A DNA stretch of 64,000 bases from VMGX01 sp041658885 (GTDB taxonomy: Bacteria > Patescibacteriota > Minisyncoccia > Phycocordibacterales > 21-14-all-36-13). Position 1 is the first letter of the stretch. Each line of letters opens with the position of its first letter. The notes beneath the pieces are model-generated. The model was not told the DNA's origin and did no database searches. It saw only the letters and a program-made list of their open reading frames with translations. The position numbers and the translations under genes were made by a program. Positions 23,063-31,476 of the stretch are shown here, piece by piece. The DNA is taken from NCBI GenBank assembly GCA_041658885.1, contig JBAZZJ010000001.1:128250-192249 (forward strand), in the 5' to 3' direction.

Positions 23063-23683
23063 ATGAAAATAGGTCCAAAATATAAAATTTGTAAAAGATT
23101 GGGTTCAGGCGTGTTTGAAAAATGTCAAACAGAGAAATTTGTATTGGCACAAGCCAAAGCAAGCAAATCAAAAAAGTCAAAGAAAAGACCCAGAGCGATG
23201 ACAAACTACGGTCGTCAACTTATTGAAAAACAAAAGGCGAGATATACTTATGGAATTTCTGAAAACCAATTTGGTAATTACGTAAAAAAATCAATAGCCA
23301 AAAAGAATACAAACCCGAGCGAAGAGCTTTTTAAATCTTTGGAAAGAAGATTAGATAATGTTATATATCGTCTTGGTTTAGTTAAAACAAGAAGAATGGC
23401 AAGACAGACTGTTTCCCACGGACACATTGCTATAGACGGTAAAAGAGTAAATATCCCATCTTATAATGTTGGTAAGGGAGAAAAAATTTCTATAAAAAAT
23501 GAAAGAAAAAGTGCTGGTATCTTTTCAAACTTGGAAAAAGATATAAAAGATGCGCCATCTATACCATCGTGGTTATCTTTTGATATTAAAAGCAAAGAAG
23601 GAATTGTAAAAGGTGAGCCCGTTTATAATTCTTCCGACTTATTATTTGATTTAGAATCGGTTATAGAGTTTTATAACCGATAA
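23063..23683 (+). CDS. rpsD: small ribosomal subunit protein uS4
   Basis: Primary 16S rRNA-binding assembly protein and possible operon autoregulator. The N-terminal part is short and lacks the zinc cysteines; EKQKARYTYGISENQF and the S4 domain (LERRLDNVIYRLGL...ARQTVSHGHIAIDGKRVNIPSYNV) are intact. 206 aa, normal. It starts just after a post-stop hairpin, with no ribosome site. Confidence 0.97.
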   Translation: MKIGPKYKICKRLGSGVFEKCQTEKFVLAQAKASKSKKSKKRPRAMTNYGRQLIEKQKARYTYGISENQFGNYVKKSIAKKNTNPSEELFKSLERRLDNVIYRLGLVKTRRMARQTVSHGHIAIDGKRVNIPSYNVGKGEKISIKNERKSAGIFSNLEKDIKDAPSIPSWLSFDIKSKEGIVKGEPVYNSSDLLFDLESVIEFYNR

Positions 23684-23722
23684 AACATAGTACATAGTTT
23701 ATTATAATTTTTTTAAAAAAAT

Positions 23723-24706
23723 ATGGATTACGATATCATTTTGCCATCACAGCCAAAGGTTATAAAGGAAGAGGAATTTGAAGGTATATATGAAGTAGAA
23801 GGATTGTATCCCGGCTATGGGCATACTTTAGGTAATTCTCTTAGGAGAATTATTTTATCTTCATTGCCGGGAGCGGCTATTGTATCTGTAAAAATAGAAG
23901 GAGCCGATCATGAATTTACAACATTAGATGGGGTAAGAGAGGATGTTATAACTATTCTTTTAAATTTAAAAAGAATAAGAATACAAATGTTCACTGACGA
24001 ACCACAGATTATCTCTTTAAAGGTTAAGGGAGAAAAAGAAGTGAAGGCAGGAGACATTGAAGTTCCTGGGCAGGTTAAAATTTTAAATTCAGATTTGGTA
24101 ATTGCACATTTAACAAGCAAGAGTGCGTCATTAAATATTGAAATGAAAGTACAAAGAGGGCTCGGATATGTTCCAAAAGAAGTTATAGAGAAGGACAGAG
24201 TTGAAATAGGAACAATTTCTTTAGATGCAATATATAGTCCAATAAGGAGGGTAAATTATGAAGTGGAAGACATGAGAGTTGGAGAAAAAACTAACTTCAA
24301 CAGATTAAGAATGTTTATAGAAACAGACGGAACAATGACGCCTAGAGAAGTTTTTGAAAAATCTATAGAAATAATGATTAGACAATTGAAAGCCATTATA
24401 GGATTTCAAGAAACAGAAGAAGAAATTCAAAAAGAATTAAAAAAGGAAGGAGGGGTTGATGGTGAAAAAGAAGTTAATGAACAAGAAGAGGAAACTGATA
24501 AAGAATTTTTCAAAACAAGAATTGAATCACTTGGGTTATCTGTTAGAACAGAAAATGCACTCAAGAATGCAAGCATAAGAACGGTTGGTGGTTTAATAAG
24601 AAAAAGAGAAGAAGATATTTTAGAAATAGATGGGCTGGGTAAAAAGGGATTAGATGAAATAAAGAAACTTTTGAAGGATAATGGAATTTCTTTGAAGATA
24701 GATTAA
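23723..24706 (+). CDS. rpoA: RNA polymerase alpha subunit
   Basis: The N-terminal domain (GYGHTLGNSLRRIILSSLPGAA near residues 30-55) dimerises and assembles the enzyme. An acidic linker (EEIQKELKKEGGVDGEKEVNEQ region) leads to the C-terminal domain (about 255-327: FKTRIESLGLSVRTENALKNA...IDGLGKKGLDEIKKLL) that contacts UP elements and activators. The 327-aa length is normal. It precedes rplQ as in most bacteria. Confidence 0.97.
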   Translation: MDYDIILPSQPKVIKEEEFEGIYEVEGLYPGYGHTLGNSLRRIILSSLPGAAIVSVKIEGADHEFTTLDGVREDVITILLNLKRIRIQMFTDEPQIISLKVKGEKEVKAGDIEVPGQVKILNSDLVIAHLTSKSASLNIEMKVQRGLGYVPKEVIEKDRVEIGTISLDAIYSPIRRVNYEVEDMRVGEKTNFNRLRMFIETDGTMTPREVFEKSIEIMIRQLKAIIGFQETEEEIQKELKKEGGVDGEKEVNEQEEETDKEFFKTRIESLGLSVRTENALKNASIRTVGGLIRKREEDILEIDGLGKKGLDEIKKLLKDNGISLKID

Positions 24707-24748
24707 AACAGGATGAAATCCCATAGTAGAATTTCAAAACAGGATGAG

Positions 24749-24874
24749 TCCCCACACTAATCTTAATTTCGTTTAAAACAGATTAGTATATAAAATAAGA
24801 GTAAGTGGTGGATTCTGGAATCTATAAAAAAACAAATAAGGTCAATATTATTAAAATTAAGATTAGTGTGGAGA
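24749..24874 (+). mobile_element. 126-bp TIR element family B at the rplQ start codon
   Basis: The ends are TCCCCACACTAATCTTAATTT and its inverse, AAATTAAGATTAGTGTGGAGA. The flanking TGAG at 24745-24748 and 24875-24878 is a 4-base target duplication. The element's last A plus the duplicated TG make the rplQ ATG. A second copy at 25239-25368 does the same for rplM. Confidence 0.9.
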
Positions 24875-25224
24875 TGAGACATCATAACAAAAATAGAAAA
24901 TTTGGTAGAGAAACTAATCAAAGAAAAGCCTTGATGAGATCTTTGTGTTTGGCATTAATTAAAAGTGAAAAAATAAAAACGACAGAAGCTAAAGCAAAAG
25001 AATTGAGACCAATGATAGAAAAATTAATTACTAGAGGTAAAAATCAAACCTTAGCTTCAAAGAAATTAATAATTTCAAAATTAGGTCAAAAAACATTATC
25101 AAAAAAATTGATAGAAGAAATCTCACCTAAATATAAAGAAAGAAAAGGTGGATATACAAGAATTACAAAATTATCCAAAAGAGGAGCAGATTCGAGCCCG
25201 ATGGCAATTATAGAATTTGTTTAA
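24874..25224 (+). CDS. rplQ: large ribosomal subunit protein bL17
   Basis: 50S protein near the exit tunnel. MRHHNKNRKFGRETNQRKAL is the classic bL17 N-terminus, and KYKERKGGYTRITKLSKRGAD its conserved end. 116 aa. The frame is open 23 codons upstream, but those codons lie in a repeat element. The ATG is formed jointly by the element's last base and the duplicated target TGAG. Confidence 0.96.
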   Translation: MRHHNKNRKFGRETNQRKALMRSLCLALIKSEKIKTTEAKAKELRPMIEKLITRGKNQTLASKKLIISKLGQKTLSKKLIEEISPKYKERKGGYTRITKLSKRGADSSPMAIIEFV

Positions 25225-25238
25225 ATATTTTTATGAAA

Positions 25239-25368
25239 TCCCCACACTAATCTTAATTTCGTTTAAAACAGATTAGTTTATAAAATAGAATGAGTGGTGG
25301 ACTGTTGAGTAAATAGACAAAAATAACAAACAAGGTCAATATTATTAAAATTAAGATTAGTGTAGGGA
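25239..25368 (+). mobile_element. 130-bp TIR element family B at the rplM start codon
   Basis: Same ends and core as 24749-24874, including GTCAATATTATTAAAATTAAG near the right end. TGAAA at 25234-25238 and 25369-25373 is a 5-base target duplication. The last A of the element completes the rplM ATG. Confidence 0.9.
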
Positions 25369-25715
25369 TGAAAAAATATACAATTGATGCTAAAAATAAA
25401 AAATTAGGTAGATTGGCAAGTGAATTGGCCGTTTTGTTAATGGGTAAAAATTTGATTGATTATAAAAAAAATAAAGTTTCTGAAGTAGAAGTTTCGGTTG
25501 TAAATGCTTCAAAAATGGATTTGGATGTTAAAAAAATAAAAACTAAGACTTATTCATCATATTCTGGTTATCCGGGGGGGTTGAAAAAAATGAAAGCTGA
25601 AAGAGCCATAGAAAAAGGTGGTTATAAAAAATTGATAGAAAATGCAATAAAAAGAATGTTACCAAACAACAGATTGAGATCAATTAGATTAAAAGCATTA
25701 AAAATTTCTGAATAA
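25368..25715 (+). CDS. rplM: large ribosomal subunit protein uL13, short form
   Basis: 50S assembly protein. KYTIDAKNKKLGRLASELAV, YSGYPGGLKK and KRMLPNNRLR are diagnostic. At 115 aa it lacks the first 15-20 and last 15-20 residues of typical 142-aa bacterial uL13. It overlaps nothing and is followed after one base by rpsI. The start codon was rebuilt by an inserted TIR element. Confidence 0.95.
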   Translation: MKKYTIDAKNKKLGRLASELAVLLMGKNLIDYKKNKVSEVEVSVVNASKMDLDVKKIKTKTYSSYSGYPGGLKKMKAERAIEKGGYKKLIENAIKRMLPNNRLRSIRLKALKISE

Positions 25716-25716
25716 T

Positions 25717-26136
25717 ATGGTAAAAGAAACAGCAAAATCCAAAAATAAATTTCACCAAGAAATCGGCAGAAGAAAAACTTCTGTAGCAAGTGTTAGGGTA
25801 ACAGAAAATAAAACTAAAAATGAAATTTCTGTTAATAACAAAACAATGGAGGAATATTTTAAAACTGAAAGATTACAAAATATTGTAATGGATCCAATTA
25901 ATAAATTAAAAACAAAAGAAAAATTTAATTTTTCTATAAAAGTTAATGGTGGTGGAATATCTTCTCAAGCACAAGCTATAAGACATGGAATTTCTAGAAT
26001 ATTATCAAAGTTTGATGAAGAAAATAAAAAGAAATTAAAAAAGGCCGGATTTTTAAAAAGAGATCCAAGGGCAAAAGAAAGAAGGAAATTCGGGTTGAAG
26101 AAAGCAAGAAAAGCTGCTCAGTGGAGTAAGAGGTAA
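25717..26136 (+). CDS. rpsI: small ribosomal subunit protein uS9
   Basis: 30S protein whose C-terminal tail reaches the P-site tRNA. GRRKTSVASVRV, VNGGGISSQAQAIRHGISRIL and the terminal KKARKAAQWSKR (the invariant final Lys-Arg) match. The N-terminus is slightly extended. The stop is followed directly by a post-stop hairpin and then grpE. Confidence 0.97.
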   Translation: MVKETAKSKNKFHQEIGRRKTSVASVRVTENKTKNEISVNNKTMEEYFKTERLQNIVMDPINKLKTKEKFNFSIKVNGGGISSQAQAIRHGISRILSKFDEENKKKLKKAGFLKRDPRAKERRKFGLKKARKAAQWSKR

Positions 26137-26176
26137 TGAAAAATGTCCCCAAGGACAGTTTTCATCTATAATTTTT
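26134..26176 (+). repeat. post-stop hairpin, rpsI copy
   Basis: TGAAAAATGTCC, CCA, GGACAGTTTTCA, then TCTATAATTTTTT. It starts at the rpsI stop codon. Confidence 0.75.
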
Positions 26177-26208
26177 TAAAAAGTAAGTATATTTGTTTGC
26201 CTAATTTT

Positions 26209-26775
26209 ATGATAGATAAATTTAACAAATCACAAGAAAATGAAAATATAGAAGAAGAAATACAAGATACGGAAGAATTTGTTGAAAATAAAATAAAAAA
26301 AATTAAAGAGAGTCTAAAAAAGTGTGAGAGTGAAAAAAAGGAATATTTGGATGGATGGCAGAGATCAAAAGCAGAATTAATTAATTTTAAAAAAGAAATA
26401 GAATCTTCTAAAAAAGGTTTAATACTTTTCGCAAACGAAAATTTAATTTCAGAGATAATTCCAGTCTTAGATAGTTTTGATATGGCATTTAAAAACAAAG
26501 AACACTTAGAAAAAGTAGATGAAACGTGGAAAAAGGGAATGGAATACATATATACACAACTGATAACTATATTAAAAAGTTCTGGTTTGGAAATAATAGA
26601 CCCACTTGGGCAAAAATTTAATCCGACGTTGCATCATTTAGAAGGAACTATTGACACAAATGAAAATAAAGAGGATGATATTGTCCTTGAAGTATTGAGA
26701 AGGGGATACAATCTCAATGGAAAAAACATAAGACCAGCTAATGTAAAAATTGGCAGGTTTAAAGGTCAAAATTGA
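26209..26775 (+). CDS. grpE: GrpE nucleotide exchange factor
   Basis: Releases ADP from DnaK. A long N-terminal Glu/Lys coiled coil is followed by the GrpE core (ELINFKKEIESSKKG, PVLDSFDMAF, EIIDPLGQKFNPTLHH) and the conserved end RPANVKIGRF. 188 aa from ATG 26209; the frame extends upstream into a post-stop hairpin, which is unlikely to be translated. dnaK and dnaJ follow; no hrcA or CIRCE operator is seen. Confidence 0.94.
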   Translation: MIDKFNKSQENENIEEEIQDTEEFVENKIKKIKESLKKCESEKKEYLDGWQRSKAELINFKKEIESSKKGLILFANENLISEIIPVLDSFDMAFKNKEHLEKVDETWKKGMEYIYTQLITILKSSGLEIIDPLGQKFNPTLHHLEGTIDTNENKEDDIVLEVLRRGYNLNGKNIRPANVKIGRFKGQN

Positions 26776-26779
26776 ATTC

Positions 26780-26915
26780 ACCTCATTAAATAATTTTGTT
26801 AAAAACAAAATTAAGATTTGAAAAACAATTTGAATCAACGAGGGTAAAAGTATTAATAGTTTAATTAATAAATAATTTTGAATTTTTTTAAAAAAGATTC
26901 AAATCTTATTTAACA
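26780..26915. repeat. TIR element between grpE and dnaK
   Basis: The left end is ACCTCATTAAATAATTTTG and the right end ATTTAACAGGG, with several AAATCTT/AAGATTT partial repeats inside. The right end lies eight bases before the dnaK ATG, the same arrangement as at recR (61924-62051). Confidence 0.7.
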
Positions 26916-26923
26916 GGGTAAAT

Positions 26924-28801
26924 ATGAGTAAAATTTTAGGAATTGATTTAGGGACAACCAACTCAGCCTTCGCAATTATTGAAGGTGGAGAACCAAAAAT
27001 TTTAGAAAATTCAGATGGAGCAAGAACAACTCCGTCTATTGTTGCTATATCTAAGATGAATGAAAGAATAATTGGTATTTCTGCAAAAAGACAATCTGTT
27101 ACAAATCCTAAAAATACAGTGTTTGGAATAAAAAGATTTATGGGCCATCGTTTTGATGATAAAGAGGTTCAGAAAGATAAAGAGATGGTTCCCTATGAAA
27201 TAACAAAAGGAGATGACGGCGGGGTTTTAATTACAATAGGAGATAAAAAATATAGACCAGAAGAAATATCTGCAATGATATTACAAAAAATAAAAACTGA
27301 TGCGGAAGCAAAAATTGGTCAAAAAATTACTGAAGCCGTCATCACCGTTCCAGCATATTTTAATGATTCACAAAGAAAGGCAACAAAAGATGCTGGTAAA
27401 ATTGCGGGTTTGAATGTAAAAAGAATTATAAATGAACCAACCGCGGCGGCTTTGGCATACGGATTTAATAAAAAGAAAAATGAACAAATAGTTGTTTTTG
27501 ATTTTGGAGGAGGAACTTTTGATATTTCAGTTTTGGAAGTTGGGGATGATGTTGTTGAAGTAAAATCAACTGATGGGGATAGTCATTTAGGGGGGAAAGA
27601 CATAGACCAGAAAATAATTAAATGGATTGCAGATGAATTTAAAAAAGAAAGTGGAATAGATGTAAGAAAAGACGCACTTGCGCTACAGAGATTAGACGAA
27701 GCAGCTGAAAAAGCAAAACACGAATTATCTAGCTCAATGGAAACTGAAATAAATATTCCATTTATAACATCTGATGCAAATGGACCTAAACATCTATTGA
27801 TGAAATTTTCTCGAGCAAAATTGGAAGATTTAACAAAAGAATATATAGATAGAGCAATGGAAATAACAAAAAGAGCCATGAACGCCTCTCCTTTTAAAAT
27901 CTCAGACATTGATGAGGTAATTTTAGTTGGTGGTCAAACAAGAATGCCAGCAATACAGGATGCTGTTAAAAAATTTTTTAATAAAGAACTAAATAAAACA
28001 ATAAATCCTGATGAAGTTGTCGCTCTCGGTGCAGCCGTTCAGGGAGGAATTTTACAAGGAGACGTAAAAGATGTTTTGCTTCTTGATGTCATTCCTCTTT
28101 CTTTTGGTATAGAAACACTTGGAGGGGTTGCTACAAAAATAATTGAAAAAAATACAACTATACCTACTGCAAAATCTCAAATTTTTTCAACTGCCGCAGA
28201 TAATCAAACTTCAGTTGAAATTCACGTTGTTCAAGGAGAAAGACCGATGGCAAATGATAACAAAAGTCTCGGGAGGTTTGTTCTTGATGGAATACCTCCC
28301 TCAAGAAGAGGAATGCCACAAATAGAAGTAACATTTGATATAGATGCAAATGGAATTTTAAATGTTAAAGCAAAAGACAAATCTACCAGCAAAGAGCAGT
28401 CTATAAGAATAGAGGCGACATCCGGACTTTCAGATGATGATATAAAGAAAATGCAGAAAGATGCCGAATTACACGAAGAAGAAGATAGAAAGAAAAAAGA
28501 ATTGATAGATACTAGAAATCTTTTGGATCAAGTTGTTTATACAGCGGAAAGATCTCTTTCTGAAAACAAAGATAAATTGTCTGATGGTTTGAAAAAGAGC
28601 TTGGAAGAGAAAATTGATGATGCTAAAAAAATAAAAGAAAAAGATAGTATAGAAGATATAAAGAAAACAACAGAAGAGTTATCTCAAGAAATGCAAAAAA
28701 TAGGAGAAGAACTCCAAAAAAATACACAAACACAGACAAAATCTGAAGACGAAAAGAAAGATAACAACGAAGGAAATATACATGATGTAGAAAATCAATA
28801 A
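26924..28801 (+). CDS. dnaK: Hsp70 chaperone DnaK
   Basis: ATP-dependent chaperone, 625 aa. Nucleotide-binding domain: GIDLGTTNSAFAII at the N-terminus, VITVPAYFNDSQRKATKDAG, NEPTAAALAYG and DFGGGTFDISVLEV. Then linker DVLLLDVIPLSFGIE, substrate domain and helical lid with a Glu/Lys/Gln-rich tail. The last codons and stop lie in a perfect 12-bp palindrome (28788-28813). No ribosome site is seen. Confidence 0.98.
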   Translation: MSKILGIDLGTTNSAFAIIEGGEPKILENSDGARTTPSIVAISKMNERIIGISAKRQSVTNPKNTVFGIKRFMGHRFDDKEVQKDKEMVPYEITKGDDGGVLITIGDKKYRPEEISAMILQKIKTDAEAKIGQKITEAVITVPAYFNDSQRKATKDAGKIAGLNVKRIINEPTAAALAYGFNKKKNEQIVVFDFGGGTFDISVLEVGDDVVEVKSTDGDSHLGGKDIDQKIIKWIADEFKKESGIDVRKDALALQRLDEAAEKAKHELSSSMETEINIPFITSDANGPKHLLMKFSRAKLEDLTKEYIDRAMEITKRAMNASPFKISDIDEVILVGGQTRMPAIQDAVKKFFNKELNKTINPDEVVALGAAVQGGILQGDVKDVLLLDVIPLSFGIETLGGVATKIIEKNTTIPTAKSQIFSTAADNQTSVEIHVVQGERPMANDNKSLGRFVLDGIPPSRRGMPQIEVTFDIDANGILNVKAKDKSTSKEQSIRIEATSGLSDDDIKKMQKDAELHEEEDRKKKELIDTRNLLDQVVYTAERSLSENKDKLSDGLKKSLEEKIDDAKKIKEKDSIEDIKKTTEELSQEMQKIGEELQKNTQTQTKSEDEKKDNNEGNIHDVENQ

Positions 28802-28813
28802 ATTGATTTTCTA
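28788..28813 (+). repeat. palindrome spanning the dnaK stop codon
   Basis: TAGAAAATCAAT, AA, ATTGATTTTCTA. It contains the last codons and the TAA. Confidence 0.8.
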
Positions 28814-28948
28814 AATTTCTAATTTCTAATATCTAATTGCTAATGAAATTTTAAACGTTTTAAATCAAATTATATTTTTTTAATTAGACATTTCATTATA
28901 AATTAGTAATTAATAATTTGGAATTACATTTTTTAACTAAAAAATGTT
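28814..28948. repeat. AT-rich repeat ending at the dnaJ start
   Basis: Runs of TTTCTAAT/ATTAGAAA-type sequence on both sides of a centre, ending AAAAAATGTT directly before ATG. The 38855-38992 repeat before aspS has the same core (GACATTTCATTA, TTAATAATT) and the same AAAAAATGTT end. Confidence 0.75.
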
Positions 28949-30079
28949 ATGGATTTCTACAAAACATTAGGTATAGACAAAAAGGCCTCAAAAGATGAGG
29001 TCAAAAAGGCGTATAGAAAACTCGCTCACCAATATCATCCCGATAAGAAAGGTGGGGATGAAAAAAAATTCAAAGAAATAAATGAGGCTTATTCTGTTTT
29101 GTCAGATGAAAAAAAAAGAGCTGAATATGATACCTACGGAAGAACTTTTTCTGGAGCAGGACAACAAGGAACGGGTGGTTGGGATTTTTCAGGATTTTCT
29201 TCACAGGGAGGACCATTCTCTGGATTTTCCTCCCAAGGAGGGCAGGCCTCTGGTTGGGATTTCTCTAATTTTACAAATAGAGAAAGTTCAGGATTTCAGG
29301 ATTTTGATCTAGGAGACATATTCAGTGAATTTTTTGGAGGGCAATCTCGTAGAACCAAAAGAGGTAGAGATATTTCCATTGATATAGAAGTGTCTTTTTC
29401 TGAATCTGCATTTGGTACAGAGAGAAAAGTTTTGATAAGAAAAAAGACGATTTGTTCTGAATGCAATGGAACAGGAGCAAAAAAAGGTATTGAAATGAAA
29501 CAATGTTCGGTTTGCAATGGTACTGGGAAAATACATGAGTCAAAAAGGTCAATGTTTGGTTCAATAACTCATACGGTTATTTGTAATGAGTGTGATGGAA
29601 AAGGAAAAATTCCAAAAGAAAAATGTTCAAAATGTTCTGGTGTCGGAACGACAGATAAACAAGAGGAATTAAATATAAAAATTCCTGCAGGCATTGAAGA
29701 CGGAGAAATGATAAGACAAAGTGGAGCAGGGGAAGCTATAAAAGACGGAGCGAGCGGAGATTTATATATAAAAGTTCATGTAAAAAGTGATTCTGACTTT
29801 AGAAAAGAGGGAAGCAATATATTTACAGACTTGGATGTCAAATTAACAGATGCGGTAATTGGTGCAGAATATAAATTAAAAACTCTTGATGGAATAATAA
29901 ATATAAAAATTCCCACAGGCATTAATCATGGTGATTTTTTGAGAGTAAAAAATAAAGGAGTGATTGTTGGAAAAGATAAGAGAGGGGATTTACTTGTAAA
30001 AATAAAAATAATAATGCCTAAAAGACTTTCAAAGAAGGCTAAAGACTTATTGGACGAACTAAAAAAAGAAGGAATGTAA
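28949..30079 (+). CDS. dnaJ: Hsp40 co-chaperone DnaJ
   Basis: J domain at residues 1-65 with HPD at 30-32. A Gly/Phe/Ser-rich region with internal repeats (GFSSQGG twice) extends to about residue 120. Four zinc-finger repeats follow: CSECNGTG, CSVCNGTG, CNECDGKG and CSKCSGVG. The two C-terminal substrate domains complete 376 aa. It stimulates DnaK ATPase and delivers substrates. It follows dnaK after an AT-rich repeat that ends at the ATG. Confidence 0.97.
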   Translation: MDFYKTLGIDKKASKDEVKKAYRKLAHQYHPDKKGGDEKKFKEINEAYSVLSDEKKRAEYDTYGRTFSGAGQQGTGGWDFSGFSSQGGPFSGFSSQGGQASGWDFSNFTNRESSGFQDFDLGDIFSEFFGGQSRRTKRGRDISIDIEVSFSESAFGTERKVLIRKKTICSECNGTGAKKGIEMKQCSVCNGTGKIHESKRSMFGSITHTVICNECDGKGKIPKEKCSKCSGVGTTDKQEELNIKIPAGIEDGEMIRQSGAGEAIKDGASGDLYIKVHVKSDSDFRKEGSNIFTDLDVKLTDAVIGAEYKLKTLDGIINIKIPTGINHGDFLRVKNKGVIVGKDKRGDLLVKIKIIMPKRLSKKAKDLLDELKKEGM

Positions 30080-30105
30080 AATTTGTGGTATAATTAAAGA
30101 GCTTC

Positions 30106-30801
30106 ATGAAAAAGCTTTATTTTATACCGCCTTTAATTTTGCAAACACTAATATGGATACCGGCTCGGCTAATCCTAATTTTTTTTGTTGAACTTAAAGT
30201 CAACGGAGTTGAAAATTTAAAAGGATTAGAAAAAGGAATTATTTTTGCATCAAATCATGCAAATGCACTTGACCCAATACTTTTGCCTGCAAGTTTGCCG
30301 TTTTTGTCAAAATTTATGCCAATGTTCTATACTTCTCGCGAAAACACTTTTTATAAAAGACTTTGGATGCGAGTATTTTTCTCATCAGGTTTATTTTTTA
30401 AGGCGTGGGGTTCATATGCTGTCGGAATAGGAATACATAATTATGAAGAATCTTTAAAATCGCATATAAGAATTTTAAATGATAAACATAGTTTATTTAT
30501 TTTTCCAGAGGGAAGCACAACAAAAGATGGAAACCTTAAGGAGGCAAAAGGTGGGGTAGCATTTCTTACACATAAAACTAATTTACCAGTTGTGCCTGTT
30601 GGAATAAATAGTACATATAAAATAAGTTGGGGAAGTTTTTTCTTACGAAAAAGAAAAATTACTTTAAATATAGGTAAGCCAATGTCCTTGAAAGACATTT
30701 TTGATGATAAAAAAGAAATTACAATAGACGATTACAAATCCGGTGCAAATAAAATAATGGAAGAAATTAAAAAACTTTACAACAGATCATCAAATCACTA
30801 A
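30106..30801 (+). CDS. plsC: 1-acyl-glycerol-3-phosphate acyltransferase-like protein
   Basis: PlsC-type membrane acyltransferase for phosphatidic acid synthesis or for recycling host lipids. A hydrophobic N-terminus (residues 6-30) anchors it; the catalytic motif is NHANALD (His51, Asp56), and the substrate motif FPEGSTTKDG follows. Then the PVVPVGI strand. 231 aa. The substrate cannot be told from sequence. A terminator follows at 30816-30853. Confidence 0.9.
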   Translation: MKKLYFIPPLILQTLIWIPARLILIFFVELKVNGVENLKGLEKGIIFASNHANALDPILLPASLPFLSKFMPMFYTSRENTFYKRLWMRVFFSSGLFFKAWGSYAVGIGIHNYEESLKSHIRILNDKHSLFIFPEGSTTKDGNLKEAKGGVAFLTHKTNLPVVPVGINSTYKISWGSFFLRKRKITLNIGKPMSLKDIFDDKKEITIDDYKSGANKIMEEIKKLYNRSSNH

Positions 30802-30815
30802 ATCATAAAAACAAA

Positions 30816-30853
30816 ACTATCCCCCAATCCAACGGAATAAGGGGATGGTTTTT
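30816..30853 (+). terminator. terminator after plsC
   Basis: AACTATCCCC and GGGGATGGTT form a stem with a 16-base loop, then TTT. Confidence 0.65.
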
Positions 30854-30878
30854 AGCAAATATAAATAAAGTAAAAAAT

Positions 30879-30920
30879 AAAAACTACTTTCTAATTCGCG
30901 CGAATTAGAAAGTAGTTTTT
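30879..30920. repeat. perfect 42-bp palindrome
   Basis: Two 21-base arms with no loop; each arm reads AAAAACTACTTTCTAATTCG plus one more base. It is related in sequence to the 3' modules at 11094-11150 and 57815-57863. Confidence 0.9.
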
Positions 30921-30974
30921 GTTGTGTGGTTTTTTGTTTTCAAATTGTGTCATTTTTTGATATGATTTATAGGT

Positions 30975-31055
30975 ATGAAAACTTATTTATTTACTGGTGG
31001 AACTGGATATTTTGGTTCCGTTTTTGCTGTGAAGTTATTGAAAAATAAATGTTAA
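30975..31055 (+). pseudogene. N-terminal remnant of an NAD-dependent epimerase/SDR protein
   Basis: Only 26 codons: MKTYLFTGGTGYFGSVFAVKLL then a stop. The TGGTGYFG pattern is the glycine-rich dinucleotide-binding start of extended short-chain dehydrogenases and sugar epimerases. Nothing downstream continues the fold. A TATGAT box lies just upstream. It is probably what remains after a deletion. The rest of the 30802-31134 gap holds the plsC terminator, the palindrome and the next promoter. Confidence 0.6.
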
Positions 31056-31065
31056 TGCGATTTTG

Positions 31066-31094
31066 TTTACTTTTTATCTACTTTGTGGTATTAT
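31066..31094 (+). promoter_or_regulatory. promoter of the 31135 gene
   Basis: TTTACT, 17 bases, TATTAT. Confidence 0.55.
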
Positions 31095-31134
31095 TCTGAT
31101 TGAAAAGTTGTTTAAATAATTAAGGAGATTTCAG

Positions 31135-31410
31135 ATGAAAAAGATACTTTTAGCTCTTTTTTCATTAATTTTATTAGGCATAGGTCTTATGTTTGGGAAC
31201 ATAAGCCTCGCATCGTTTGAAGAGATGGGGAAACCTGGAGGAATGCTAGTTTTAGGGAAATTGGTTGTTACCAATTTCATTAAAAACGATTTTTCACTCT
31301 GGATTTTCATAATTTCTCTGACACTTTTTTTGTGTTTCTTATGCCTTTCATTAATACTTTTTTCTCTTTTATTCTCAAAAAGAGAAAACAAAAGTGCTAT
31401 GGTCTCATAA
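31135..31410 (+). CDS. small membrane protein, 91 aa
   Basis: Unknown protein with an N-terminal signal-like helix (about residues 4-27) and a second strong helix (about 54-78), ending in a basic tail (SKRENKSAMVS). TAAGGAG lies nine bases before the ATG. The promoter and a perfect terminator bracket it: a single-gene unit of the SD-led class. Confidence 0.78.
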   Translation: MKKILLALFSLILLGIGLMFGNISLASFEEMGKPGGMLVLGKLVVTNFIKNDFSLWIFIISLTLFLCFLCLSLILFSLLFSKRENKSAMVS

Positions 31411-31428
31411 CCCATGGCATTTTTTTTA
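31395..31428 (+). terminator. terminator after the 31135 gene
   Basis: TGCTATGG and CCATGGCA form the stem (one wobble pair), followed by eight T. The stem overlaps the end of the coding region. Confidence 0.85.
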
Positions 31429-31476
31429 TTTATCAATTCAATTATTTTTGATATAATTAAATCAAGTAAAAAAATA

